DNA from: Paragonimus westermani
Taxonomy: Eukaryota > Platyhelminthes > Trematoda > Plagiorchiida > Troglotrematidae
DNA: 64,000 nucleotides
NCBI GenBank assembly: GCA_008508345.1
Contig: QNGE01001015.1
Location: 70,125-134,124 of the forward strand
Reading direction: 5' to 3'
Of this stretch, positions 1 through 11,499 are shown piece by piece (within the stretch, counting starts at the first letter, position 1; each line of letters starts with the position of its first letter). A program made the position numbers and the translations under genes. The notes below the pieces were generated by a model. The model saw only the letters and a list, made by a program, of their open reading frames with translations. It was not told the DNA's origin and ran no database searches.

Positions 1-574
1 AACGGGACTACGAACAGAGACAATCATTTGCACACCACACTCGTCTGAGGATGCTCCAGTCGCTTTAGACACCATGTCCCACTTCCGTCATGTGGAGAAT
101 GCCATTCCATGTCATTCTGCCTTCCAATGATCCTTCCCGTATCTCTTCCGCATTTATCCCGCGATCATTTCGATTCAAGCTGCCACTGAATAGTGGTGTG
201 AGTAGTATGGTGCGACCGTCTATCCTCACTACACTAGTTTGCAAGCAAAGGCCCTTCGCCCGATTCTAGCCTTACGATCTACGTGTTCACTGGCGAAGAC
301 AATACCTGACTGAAAGAGTATTGAAAGAAATCCCGCAGAAGAAATGTTCCTAATTGCAATTACATTCGGTCCGGTTTTGCAGTCTCAATCGGAAGGCTAT
401 ACCACAAAACTTTAAACCAGGAATCATAAATAGTTGTAGGTCGAAGACGAAGAGGCCCAACTTCACATCATAGTCATTGCATGAACACACCGAACTAGTA
501 CGACCACACATCATAACGAGGACGGAACGCCGATTTATCCATTGTAAAATATTCATAGACCATATGACCATAGG
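1..574. other. Unassigned sequence at window start
   Basis: I see no supported gene here. One 73-codon minus-strand frame is open (350-571), but it has no recognisable motif, splice context or neighbour that would make it a gene. The right end runs into the trinucleotide tail of the RTE-like element. Confidence 0.5.
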
Positions 575-575
575 C

Positions 576-620
<45 letters not shown>
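575..620. repeat. (CAT)n microsatellite, tail of RTE-like LINE
   Basis: About 15 uninterrupted CAT/ATC units. Read on the minus strand this is an (ATG)n run lying at the 3' end of the RTE-like LINE that occupies 620-1400. RTE-clade LINEs typically end in short tandem repeats rather than a poly(A) tail, so I read it as the element's own tail, possibly expanded after insertion. The second copy of the family ends at about 22194-22212 in a shorter, imperfect version of the same trinucleotide. Confidence 0.85.
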
Positions 621-1361
621 AGAGAGCAATACATCAGTGGTTCACATTAATGCTTAACTGCCACACAATCATGAAGAAGAAAAAACAAAGCCTATATAGG
701 AAGGGAGAGAAGAAAAAAAGAAGGGGACGGGAAGGGACCAAACTACTGAAAATAACTACGTCCATATTCAAACATTCAACATCAAGGTGCCTACACTCTG
801 AAAACAAACAACCGATCTTTAAGTGAGAGTAAGGCGTCATCAGCGAGACAGCTTCCTTACGGCTTTCACTGCCCCACGTCATCAAATGCACTCAATCCAC
901 AGACAACTCGGCCAAACAACGACAGCATTCACGCCACTGAGCTCGATTAGCCGCCATCTCACCTAGAGTCTCCAATCACCGACTCTGTGAATCGTGAGGA
1001 CCCCAGCCCGGGAGACGAACACGACTCACATTTCCCTACGCCAGGTCATTATCTGTCCACCTCGCACCTTACACCAGTCGGTCGCAGTGTCAGCGAATAG
1101 TGTTCGGTGTGGAAGACGACTAGCTGGCATCCTTAATACATGACCTAACCATCTAAGCTTGTGCAAACGTAGGGATTGAACAAAAGAACTCGTTTGGCAA
1201 TCACTACCAAACACCCGCTTCCTAACCTCCTCGTTAATTACACGCTGGTGCCACCCGATACGAGCGATTGAACGCAGATATCGGTGGTCAAATACTAGAA
1301 GACGATTCACGTATTCTACGCTGAGCGGTCAGGTCTCTCTGCCGTAAAGTAATACGGCTCT

Positions 1362-1400
1362 CACCGTTGTCTTATATACGCGACCTTTAAGACAACGGTG
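1362..1400. repeat. 12-bp perfect inverted repeat (hairpin)
   Basis: CACCGTTGTCTT at 1362-1373 is exactly complementary to AAGACAACGGTG at 1389-1400, with a 15-base loop. It sits at the 5' truncation end of the RTE-like copy. It could be a fold-back made during truncated insertion, or chance. Confidence 0.6.
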
Positions 1401-3430
1401 GCTTTAGAACTTTAAGCTTGAAAATTACAGAGGTACGAACGTCTGGCGTGAGAGGACAACGAATACGAGCAAACCTTAGCTGCCGCCAAGGTTACAGCGG
1501 TGAATGGCTCGGAAGCCACTCGCCGCCAACAACAATAGCTAATGGAATTAAACGATCTGGTGTTCGAGACCTTGCACACGGTCATCTTGATCCGACGATT
1601 GGTTTGCTGGATCCGTATCCGTTGACCTCTCCCACAATAAAAAGAAGGCTGTGGCGCCGGTTCCGTCCAAAAATAGTTTCAGAAATTAGATGAGGGCAAG
1701 CACGATGGATTCTTTGTATTCGGCATAGACGACAAGAACGAGGTGGTATATGTACCTTTACACTCAAGTCCAGGTGGTCGGAATGCTTGAAAGTTAGATC
1801 GTCGCTCTACAGAAACTTGAAAACCACAAAAAGGCCGGACAAGCGACTGTTATCATGATTCAACTCTCACAGTTAGAATAAAGTTATCGTCACGATGAAT
1901 CCGTGACTAGGTTAGACTGTGAAGTCTTCTGAGTTGTTTGGAGTGCAGCGACCAAAAATCACTTCGTGGTCAGCCTAGTTTCGCCAAAAAATAGAACTCT
2001 TCCGTGCACATTTCGAAAGCTATGATGGATTTCCTGACAGATTATAAAATCACTCCCACTCGGCACACGCTGTACGATAATCTTAGCCTGTTTCTAAATC
2101 CTTTTTAAAAACTAAATGCAATTACTCAGGCGAATATTTGAGATGAGTGTTAGACCTGCCCATCTGGTCACGCCAAACTTCACAACCTCGATAGACGTGA
2201 GATTTAGATATATTTTAATATGTGTATTTTTTGTAGAGGCTCAGACAAAATTGGATAACTTTATGAAGATTCATGTGAGAAAAAGTTTCGATTTTTCCGA
2301 TTATCTGAATGCCATAATTCGTACATACTCCTAGCTGCCTACTCATATCCTGCCAGCTACAGTTTGTATTTGGATTTGTAAAATTCGTATGCTTCCTGCT
2401 TTTTGTCTGAGTAACTCATGTGTAGTTATGTTGATTTATCAAATGCGTGCATCTCTTTCCACTACACTGAACATATTGCCTCCTTCAATTTTTCGTTTCG
2501 TTCACGTTTGCTTGAAATTAATTCAAAACAACTGACGTAACTTGTAGCATTCAATGACCGATTGACACTTCTAATTTGTAACTGATTTATTCATCCGATC
2601 AGCATAGACCCGATATTGAAACTTGAACGTGCCCAGAAACAGCGTAAAAGTATAGCATTGTGTTTTTCCCTAGTCAAAAGCACATATGAAAACCGTGCTA
2701 AGGTGCTCCGCACTCAGGAGCTGATATGGTCAGCAAGTATTTCGCAGATAAACCAGTTGATCAGTAACGATCTGGTTGACTCTCACACCTGAGATATGAG
2801 TTAAGATTGAACACAGTGATATCAATTTTAAAAGTGGGTTGATCGTCGACAAGTCAAAATTACTTCTCGAAAAAAACATCCAGCAAAATAGGCAAGATTT
2901 GATTCGAACTTATGGATTGTGTTACTAAAAAGATTCTTCTGGGTATTGAATCTGTTAGCACTATAAGATGTATGATAACTGAAGACTACTGCGTGTACAT
3001 CCTAATAGATACGCTCAAGTAGTGAAAACGAGTCTCAGATTGCTAGGCGAAATCTAATGGTTCAACTCTTCATGGTACCATTTGTTGTGATTAATCAAAG
3101 AGGAACTGTTCCATGAACCGAGGGTCGGGAGCAGAACATTGTCGCAACCACTAGATTAAAGCTGGTTGGTAATAACCGGATATCGCTTTGTCAGAGGAAA
3201 CAGTAAATCAATCCGTCACCGTTTAGCAAACAGGAGGAGAAGAGCGCTTCATTTTTGCTTGTCGGTGAAATAACTGAAAAACTCCTACTAAATTTCTGTA
3301 AGTCTGTGTTAGGGCTTTTATTACAGGCTACAAATGAAAATATTAGCTGAATGTAGTGGTGTACCGTCGAAATATGCCTCGTTTTTTGCTTGACCGGCGC
3401 AGATGTGGTTGGGTAATCTACCCCTCATGA
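1401..3430. other. Unassigned intergenic or intronic sequence
   Basis: The few open frames (the longest 91 codons at 1418-1693) have overlapping rivals on the other strand and no domain I recognise. No RNA gene, tandem repeat or splice-bounded exon was convincing. Confidence 0.45.
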
Positions 3431-4031
3431 TTAGACAGGGAGCTGTGGCTCTGTGAGGTCTCGATGGTATTCCGTGTTGCTGGCTGTGCTATCTGACGAT
3501 ACTTTGACTTGGTCTGTTAGTTTCAATATCTCACAATTAATCACCGGCGGACAATATAAGGCTCGTTCAGCAAGTTCGAAAGGAACGACATTACGTTCAC
3601 ATCTACGGTGGAAGCACAAAGAAAAACTCCGTATGAGCGTCGGAGAGAGTCGGAAGTGGACTTTCCAAATACCATATAACCCTGTGATACACTTTGTTCC
3701 CCAGTTCACTCAGGTGTTACACCAAGCTATACAACCTCAAGCTTGAATCCTTGTTATAGTATTTTGGTTCATAATAAGCCGCTAGTAAGGCGTATGTGAC
3801 ATCGGGAGCACGGATTAAATGTGACTGATATTCAGTTCATAAGAAGCCACAACATCGATAACCCATGCTTTTGATCAATCACAATCCGCAAGCATGTTAC
3901 TGAATTTTTCGTACATTTCCAAGTGTGCCCTTTGAGTAGTTTGTTAGGCGGAAAGCTGAATAACTCACAACATGAACAAGAGGTGGTAAAGTCGAAGTTA
4001 CTGCATCATATTCGTTCACACGCGCACACCT
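3431..4031. other. Unassigned; open frames on both strands at 3.43-3.75 kb
   Basis: Both strands are open for about 90 codons at 3431-3746. The plus frame contains TTLRSHLRWKHKEKL, vaguely like the second half of a BED-type finger, but the cysteine pair expected before it is absent. No gene is called. Confidence 0.35.
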
Positions 4032-4284
4032 ATGCGCATGTCCGCACTGGTAATCAACGATGTGGAAAACTCGCGCTGTTATTTTTGCTGTGTTTTTGTT
4101 GTCCTGGTTGCTCTGACCTCTACTTCCGTTTGGCTGTTGACTATCACGCACCATCAGCCTTCACCTGAACTGAAGTCAAGTGTTTATATGATTCAGAAAC
4201 GTTTTCATCACAACGATAAGCACAACACCGGTGTTGTTTTCGTTGGAAAATCTCCTTGTGGGGGTGCATCGAAGAAACGTGTTG
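4032..4284 (+). CDS. Possible first coding exon of a membrane protein
   Basis: From the ATG at 4032 the frame encodes about 84 residues. There is a short polar N-terminus, then a strongly hydrophobic stretch at roughly residues 17-38 (CYFCCVFVVLVALTSTSVWL), then a polar region rich in His, Lys and Ser. This layout would suit a signal-anchor (type II) protein. A good 5' splice site, G|GTGAGT, lies at 4285, so the exon would end at 4284 in phase 1; without splicing the frame stops at 4296-4298. I do not recognise the family and found no matching downstream exon. A second open frame (3923-4168) overlaps it, so chance remains a serious alternative. Confidence 0.22.
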
Positions 4285-4298
4285 GTGAGTATGACTGA

Positions 4299-6734
4299 AG
4301 TTTATTTGTTCGAAAAAGTTTTGCGAACGTCTGAGTTCATTTCGCCATAATGTGTATAATATTCACCTATGGTCAATTAAACTCAACTAGTTCTCAAAAT
4401 ATGCCGTACGTTACAAAGCAATCTACAATCGTATCAACTTATCGTGGACTATACAATAGATTCCTAGTTGACTTCAGATTTACCGCTCTTTAACATATTT
4501 TCCGGCTGGTGCTTAAATTGTGTTTGAGAATGGGCTGAGTGTCGTAATCAATGTACTGTTACGTAACAAAACCTGAAGGCTTGCAACAGTCGGATCAGGC
4601 AGCTTTCTCATAACTTTATTTACTGTTTGAACATATCCTTATACGTTTCCACCTTTACCCGGGCGGAAACTCAGTGTCGTCGTTGTAAAGAGGGGGTTTA
4701 TAACGTCGTTACAAGTGACCTACGGTGTACGTGAAATAACTGGGAATAAATTCTGATCAACTGTACTTTTAGATCTGTCATCGCGCGAGGTAGGGTTGAT
4801 GTAAATCTCTACAGATAGGAGTGATCTCAAACAAGAAGTCATAGGATTGTCTGACATCACTGCGAAGACCTTCTGAATTACACACTGTCCAAACGGGTCT
4901 ACGAAGTGAGAACAACATCAACTGGGTGATTGTGCGATCTTATTAAATAAATCCATCAACATTTCCACTGAGTAAACCTCAAGCATAGGTGACACTAATT
5001 TCATACAACAAAATCAACAGACAGCGAGTGGTATCGATATGGTCAACAGTAAGTTTAATCATGCGAATAAGTCCTGCCAAGTATAGTCACACGGTCCATG
5101 GTCGACTAACAACGGCTTATTTCATTTAACTAGATTCCCGGAGGGTAGAACGTAGGACTGAAGGTCAAATTTTTAATTTTTTTTAAAAACTGCTAACACA
5201 GGAAGAAGGATTTTGTTGAGAAAAGCACTTTTTCCCCAGAATTCGCCATATTTGCCAAGGGAAATGGATTTTTCTGTTCTGGAAATTTGAATGCCCGCCA
5301 ATATTCGCACTTGCTCCTGAATGATCCGTTGGGTGGCCCAGGCCCTAGTCCGCCGAAAACCTATAAATATACCCACTGTGCACCACTGTTTTACCTTCAG
5401 GCTGAGCAGCAGAAAAGCTCGTTTGAAGGTCACCTTTTTCCTTTCTTGTTGGGGGGTTGTAAGTTGCGAGAGTTCGGTCTGAGTATGTGCGTTCTGATTC
5501 TCGTATCGTTTTGCGATATCATTGCGTTCTGTTCGTGATCGATGTACTGCTCGCGGTCTTTGTGTTTGCTCTTGCTTTCCTCTCTCATGGGATTGTAACA
5601 GGTATCTCAGTTCATTAACCAACATCGTTACAGCTACTACAGAATACACGTTCAAAGAAAGCGGTCGGATGATGTTGAGCGTGTTGTTGTTGAGATCATG
5701 TTATCCCATTTATCGCAAGAGTTTAGAAACAATACGACCAATGATTAAGGTGATAGTGAGTCTAGTTAAGAGACAAAGAGGTCTGGATGGATGTCCAGCG
5801 AACAGAAACGGCGATCATTAAAATCAACGTCGTGTCATGAGATCTTACTTTAAAAAATGAACGGGAGTTAATATTTAGTTTTGGCGATGGACAAAAACGA
5901 TGTGACGACAACAATAATGTATTGTACCATGCTGAGATGTTGAACGGACTTGGGAATTGGCCACCGCGGTTGCCTTGAAAGAAAGTGGGTCAGCGTGCAC
6001 ATCCTGACCTAGTAAAGGATATGCGTTATTGACGAGCTCTAACAAGGTATATAGAGTCCGGATCTTCTTTATGAAAGAGACCGGCCAAGGAAAACCTCAT
6101 GGACTTAAGACTGCAATCAGACCTAGGTGACGTTAATTATATCCTCGCATATCACTGATCCAGTTTTCACATATACCGTCCCTAGGAAGTTAATTAAGTC
6201 AAAAAATCATTGCTCTACAGCCATTACAATGTATGTCTAACTTTTAGAAGATTGAACTGGCTAAAAATGCAAACGCATTAGTCGTCTCCCAGGAAACCAG
6301 GTAAACAAAGTGGATTAGGTTTGATTCTTGAAGATTATATATTTCTTGTGATAATAGATGTATTCTCGAAGATTTGAAGAAGTCAGTGAAGAAACTAGAT
6401 GGTTACATTTAATGGGTTCTTTTTCTCAAACCGGTCTAGTATTCCTGCTTCATCCATTGTGTTCCATCTACGGACACCAAATTGTTGTATATTTTCGTCT
6501 GTTTTTCACCTAAGAGATTACTGCTTGCAAGGCGTTTGATCTATCAGGAGTTCAAAAAAGTAACCCGTTTGGCAATATAAAACTGCACTGCAATGCACTT
6601 ATGCGGACGTTTCAGTGTAAACTGGTTTGCGACGTTCTAAAATTGAACGTGGTTTCCATTTTTGTGGTGGTAAGTGTCATGTCCCGAAGAACACAGCGTG
6701 TTAGGATTGGTGGTGACAGTCGTTCAGTTTCCAG
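4299..6734. other. Unassigned sequence
   Basis: At 5173-5821 several overlapping frames are open on both strands, up to 160 codons on the minus strand, without recognisable domains; a TATA-like CTATAAATA occurs at about 5360. Nothing else in this stretch could be identified. Confidence 0.4.
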
Positions 6735-6938
6735 TGGGATGCGGCTCAGCTGCCGGTGTATCTGAAGTCGGGTGAAGAAATCCTAATCAATAATGCGTCA
6801 GTTTCGTACTGTTTCCAGTGTTTGTGGAACAGAGACATGAGGCCGGTAAACAGACAGTTCAGTGGGCTTTTACTCGAAGGAGAATATTATGAAAAGCCGC
6901 TCAAAGACGTATCGAAAGTAGGCGACATCAGAAGACAG
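6735..6938 (+). CDS. Candidate internal exon, protein unknown
   Basis: A 204-bp frame of 68 codons is bounded by a 3' splice site (TTTCCAG at 6728-6734) and a strong 5' splice site (CAG|GTGAGT at 6939). Both ends are phase 0, which is what a real internal exon could look like. The peptide begins WDAAQLPVYLKSGEEILINN and ends GDIRRQ, mixing charged and hydrophobic residues as coding sequence does. Codon third positions are richer in G and C than the flanking DNA. If not spliced, the frame stops four codons later. The next plus-strand frames (6947-7333) are also open and coding-like, so an alternative is a decayed gene or element with frameshifts. I do not recognise the protein. Confidence 0.33.
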
Positions 6939-6946
6939 GTGAGTTA

Positions 6947-7333
6947 TTGGTGAAAAAACAGTCACAGAATGCCATCTCGTATACCTCGTTTCGGGACGGG
7001 CGAATCCAGAAGAAGATTCAACAGTTCACAGTCCACCGCAGCATTCGACCATTTCTGTGGGCAGTTGTGTACAGACTGTCGGCATACGTGACGAAAAAAC
7101 TCGATTTCAAGAGATCTGGTGGGTGGTTGCTCAATTGACATGATTTTCTAATGGGTCAACCAATGTTCAGTCGAAGCTTGTCTATAGTTGACACACTGGT
7201 GGATGAGATGCCATCCGTTTCAAAGATAAATGTGAACTGGCTATCTTTAAGTGAACACAGTTTACGCTTTTTTTGTGACCAACTTTGGATACCGGACACT
7301 TTAGAAAGATCAACGTTCAACACGGAAGTGTAA
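6947..7333 (+). pseudogene. Coding-like remnant in two frames
   Basis: Two successive open plus-strand frames (6947-7138 and 7151-7333) lie 8 bases after the donor of the preceding candidate exon. The first has the base usage of coding sequence (many C- or G-ending codons) and ends with TGA at 7138; the second starts at an ATG and ends with TAA. Together with the 6735-6938 frame they could be one reading frame broken by small indels, for instance an old retrogene or transposon fragment. No family is recognised. Confidence 0.25.
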
Positions 7334-7339
7334 TGCGAT

Positions 7340-8729
7340 GAAAATGTAGTGTACTCAGTAGGGTGTTAATCCAGTGATTTAACTTGCACCTATCTAAAGA
7401 TCTTAAGCTACTTACTAAACACATACACAGAAACAGATGTCAGTCAGGATTATTCGAGCAGCTTGGAATAAACTTCTCCAATCACATCAGTGATCCGACA
7501 TAAACAGCATGTGATTTGAATCCAAGTATTCGTACAAATTTATGAGCTATGACAATTTTTAGGTGTTACGCCTTTAGATGCTGGCTTGCTAATTACAATG
7601 CCTTGTAAGTAGTATCAGTAAAACCAGTAAGTTTTTAAATAATATCAGAAGAGTATGCAAACAAAAGTTATCCAAACAAATAATGAACACACATAACAAG
7701 TGCATTTACAACAAGAGGTAGGACAAAAGACAGGATTGTGATCCACGGGTGTTAGTGGAGCACTGTGTGGAATCCCATAGATATTGTCACGTCAGCCCTG
7801 GCGAAGACACTGGGCTGAATCACGTGTCGTGGGCCGATGTTCGAGATGCGGTTGGCTGTGTGTGTGCACGAAAGATTAACAGCTGTGTTGTTGGCATACC
7901 GTGGCGTTCAAAGCCTCCTCGCGTGCACGCGAGCGAAGGCTGCTCAGCAATGGATGTGTGGACGTTAAATTATGGTCACATGCTACGGGAAGCCGATCCA
8001 GTCACATAACCTTGACCACACTGCAGTGTGAGGGTACACGGCGATAGTATTTTGCTTCAGCTATCAAAAAGCAACGCAAACTGCTTGTAGTGTGCGATTG
8101 CTTGTGGATACAAAAGTGGTCGGTTGTCTAAGTAGAAAGGCGGGATGTGCGAAAGCATCTGATGCCAAACGCACATGAGACGGCGTACACACCTCCTAAA
8201 ATTGTTAGCCAACTGCACAACCAGGCAGTCCAGTCATCTCTTCAGAGAGTTGGTATAAGTTGAGATGGAAATTATGTTCTGATGAGTATGCCCATTTTTA
8301 GTTCGCTTGACGCAACAATTGCGTTCATGACGAATTCGGTCGAATTCACGAAACCGATATTTGACAAATTCAGAGCACGAACGGTTTCCGTAGTGGAGAG
8401 TTTACTGGTAATCCCACTGAAGATTCTCATAGTCCCCACAGTGACTGGTGACAAGTGAAATGTTAAGTTGCTACGGTCCTCATAACTCACAGTTTGCAGT
8501 CTTCGTTAATCATTTCATTTAAATACGATTGTGCATTTGATGTGCCGCTTCTTACTTTCCTGAGCTGAACGTTGCGTAGGGAATCAACGAAACCTCAACT
8601 CCACTAGTTTATTGGGCAGCAACCACCAGAGCTGAGCATGAGGCATTCGCATAAAAACTCGAATTGTCCTCATAAAATAGAACATCAAAATCGACCGTTT
8701 CCAGCTTTGTTCACAGTTTGCAGGTAGTT
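7340..8729. other. Unassigned sequence
   Basis: Only one open frame of note (7749-8009, 86 codons, Cys-rich, no known pattern). No repeats shared with the rest of the window were found. Confidence 0.4.
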
Positions 8730-8935
8730 TCATTCTGTTTGATGACCTACAATAAGGACGGCTCTGTTGTTAGTAAGTTGTGTGAGGAATTTTGATAAGA
8801 TTTTGCTCCTCTCCATATTTACACAGAACTCGCAAATCAATTGTGCAAACAGCTGTTTTGTGTGATTCGCATCAGGCTTCATAATAACACAAAATACGCT
8901 CACACTATGTATGAACTTCAGCACATGTCAAACGG
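8730..8935 (-). repeat. Dispersed repeat related to the 52.3-kb palindrome
   Basis: On the minus strand this segment contains CCTGATGCGAAT followed by AAACAGCTGTTTGCA. The same order of words, CCTGATGAGAATTACCGAAAAC then AGCTGTTTACA-type sequence, forms the arms of the palindrome at 52.27-52.43 kb. The two also share flanking CATACATA- and CACACT-type words. It is therefore another member of that family, diverged and in single orientation. Confidence 0.55.
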
Positions 8936-9875
8936 GGTGGTGTAAAGTGGATCACAGTCTACGGGATGAGGGTGACAGTACTGGTGAATGTGTAACGGGC
9001 ATCACAGGCGTCTGTTGTGTGATATGTTCATGCTTGTTTGGATTTTCAGTGGGTGTAGAATAAGTGGCCAAAGGGGACGGAGGGGAAGTTGAATGTAATA
9101 TTTTTGCGTACAAAGACCTGAGCTGTTGACTCTGTTGTCAATAGCCGTCGTCTTCGATACCAGGTGCAGACTGACAGCTCCGATATGGTGTGCATGAATC
9201 AGAAAGCTTCATTCTTCTTGAACTGATGAACAGTGTCACTCAGGTACAAACAAATTTCGTTATATAGGCTTTTTTGGACGGCTACAAAGCCATTTCGAGA
9301 GATGTCCAGGATTAATTTTCGATAGCTCTTTTGTTACTCGCTGCATAACACGCTTAACAGTAGTTAGGAGAGCAGACTGAACTTGAAGTATGACATCAAT
9401 GCCAAACAGATAGAGAATGATAAGACGACCCATGCAACAGAACAGGCACTCCCAAATATATTGGAAAATCGAAGGGTGACAATCTGTGGTGGGAATCTTG
9501 ATTCACCGATTATCCAAACCCCGACACAACAGAAGATCAGACGAACTGCCAATCCAAATATCGCGTTAATGATACAACATCAGGATTGGACGAACGGGCT
9601 CAGTGTTGTGCCTTCCGTTATTCGCCAATTCATCTGTTCTGTATTCCACCAATTAACATACAGTTTATGATTTTGCATGTGCTAATGAGATCAGCCAATG
9701 ACAGGCTGTGATTTCTCTAATACTGTTGCACATCAATAAATTCGGCGTCTCAATCTATTAATAAGAATTGCTTACTGCTGCCAGTACCAGGTCTTCTTAC
9801 TACTAGCGAGGGAGGTTTCAATTCAAGTACGATTTCTTGGGCTATTCGAAGTCCCTAATTCTGGGTATCACAATT
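8936..9875. other. Unassigned; possible gypsy leader or LTR at the right end
   Basis: No gene seen. The last 150 bases before the gypsy gag start could belong to the 5' LTR and leader of that element, but no second LTR was found to compare. Confidence 0.35.
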
Positions 9876-9891
9876 TGGCGTCGCGGAATGG
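9876..9891 (+). other. Possible primer-binding site of gypsy element 1
   Basis: TGGCGTCGCGGAATGG lies immediately before and into the gag start codon (9888). Ty3/gypsy elements carry a primer-binding site beginning with TGG, complementary to a tRNA 3' end, just after the 5' LTR, and several arthropod and worm elements have TGGCG-type sites. The tRNA is not identified and the LTR border is not proven. Confidence 0.25.
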
Positions 9892-10998
9892 AACTGCCTG
9901 CAATTGAGCAATTAAATCTTCATGCTGGTGCGAGTGAAATCGAGGAATGGGTGCAGCATTCCTCGTGATGTGAAGAAGGAAAACCAATCAGCTTTCTTCG
10001 TTACCGCTGGTGGTCATGAATTGTATTCGTTACTGAAGAATCTGGCTTATCGGAATGCCCCAGCCTCGTTGCCGTTCGACGAACTAAAGAAACTGCTGTT
10101 AAAGCACGTGCTCCCAGTCAATTTCCAGGCCACAGAACGGGCGAAGTTCAATTCATTAGTGCGTTCAACAAGCACGAGCTTCTGTGAGTTCATTCTACAA
10201 TTGCAAAAACAAGCTGCTCGTTGCAACTTTGGTGACAAGCTGGAAGAGCATCTACGTGATCGATTGATTGCTGGTGTCAATGACACTGACCTTCAGCGTA
10301 GATTGCTGGTCAAACAAGATGTGACTTTCCAAGAGGTCCGAGACGTCTGCGAGCAGAAGGATGACGTCAATGCCGCTACAGCTGATTCGGACGTGACATT
10401 ATTTCAGAAGATCAAAGCGCATAGTGCCGCCCGAAGTCAACCAGTGAACAGGCCTTCTCATGCACCCATCATCAATCCCGGTCCAAAGAAAGTTAACGAG
10501 TGCTTCTCGTGCGGTGAGTTACACTTACGACCATCTTGCAGATTTTGTAATGCTATATGCCATTTACGTGGTAAATCGGGTCATATTAGGAAAGTATGCA
10601 GAAGTCATAAATGTCACCTGAATCAAGTTAGAGAGACAATTACTATAGAACAGTCCACTGCTGTTTATTCATTGCAAATGAAATCCTGGGTTGAGCAGTT
10701 TAGTCACAGATGCCTCAAGTTCAAATCAGGATGTAAGTATGGATTCATTGTGGATACAGGAAGTAGCGAATCCATTATTTCCAAACCGCTACTAGATCGC
10801 ATGACCCCTGATGCTCACCTGAGACCAACAACGATGGAAATACGCGGAGTTACTGGTCATCGGTTAGCTCTGCTGGGTGAAATTGATGTAATGATTGTTT
10901 GTAATGCTTATGAGCTGATTACATTGCGTTTCTTGGTGTCTGAAAGAAGTCCAGCTATTGTGGGATTAAAAGCTTCAAAACGGCCAGAACTTTGTTAA
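9888..10998 (+). pseudogene. Ty3/gypsy gag-protease fossil (element 1)
   Basis: The family start is the ATG at 9888 (MELPAIEQLNLHAGASEIEE). That frame hits a stop after 26 codons, and the homologous sequence continues in the frame that is open from 9922 to 10998, so a small deletion and frameshift separate them. In the 358-codon frame, gag capsid-like sequence covers about residues 18-155 (AFFVTAGG, LLKHVLPVNFQATERAKFN, FILQLQKQAARCNFGD). A CX2CX3HX4C knuckle follows at 194-206, then a second knuckle at 213-226 whose second Cys is replaced by Arg. An aspartic protease begins with DTGSS at 278 and has the distal IVGLKA motif at 346. The frame ends just after the protease; reverse transcriptase, RNase H and integrase are not seen downstream. 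It resembles the K02A2.6-like gypsy group. Non-functional. Confidence 0.9.
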
Positions 10999-11499
10999 CT
11001 ATCTCCTTCCCTCCAAATTTAACAAACTTGGTTTCTGCCAGCAGCCTTCGCTGTGAAGCTACCAAGAAGCCACTCGAACAATTTCTGACGTTACTCGCAA
11101 TGACTTTCACTAGAGAGGTGCTAAATAAAATGACTGAAATGAAGACAACTCACGTTAGTTTAAAGTGGGTCTGACTGGTTTATCGTTCCAGGAGCAATAG
11201 AAGCGCTCCCAGTTCACTAAAACAAGGTCACGCACCTGGGCAAGCCCCAACTTTCAAGCCAAATCAAAAGTCCTCATCCCTACTCTCAGATGGGAACCAG
11301 TTTTTCCAAAGGGATCAACCCACGCCAACGTATCCACAACGGAAAGGGGTGCCGCCATCCTCCTGTGGAGCTGCGTGGGTCCGGATCAGCCACGAAATTT
11401 GGTACAAATCACCACTCCTCCTCCGCAACTCTGACCCTACCATCTCAAAAATTCCGTTATAAATATTTAATCCCAAGCTGTATAACCACGTGAGCCTTT
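10999..11499. other. Junction between gypsy element 1 and LINE copy 1
   Basis: No convincing RT continues the gypsy element here. The right part may already be the 5' region of the LINE copy, but I could not match it to a domain. Confidence 0.35.

Larger units (their letters stand above)
575..1400 (-). mobile_element. RTE-like LINE, 5'-truncated copy 1
   Basis: The minus-strand frame at 1026-1310 encodes the part of the RTE polyprotein that follows the reverse transcriptase core, with the recognisable strings LLVFDHRYLRSIARIGW and LRWLGHVLRMP. Just upstream on the minus strand (1310-1400) comes a frame reading VRAVLLYGRET, then a TGA where the family has Trp. The 620-900 stretch is the 3' untranslated part: it matches the downstream region of the copy at 20.4-22.2 kb, including a shared stretch around AATATRGACGTAGTT. 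The RT core and N-terminal endonuclease are missing, so this is a short 5'-truncated, non-functional copy. The family assignment rests on motifs recalled from RTE-like elements of flatworms; the exact subfamily is not determined. Confidence 0.85.

Noticed and set aside
3435..3746. Possible BED-type zinc finger of a hAT transposase
   Set aside because: Only the SHLRWKH-like half is present; the Cys pair is missing in this frame and no transposase domain follows.
5173..5655. 160-codon minus-strand open frame, one of the longest in the window
   Set aside because: Opposing plus frames 5287-5538 and 5522-5821 are open too, no domain or signal is recognisable, and there is no convincing splice or promoter context.
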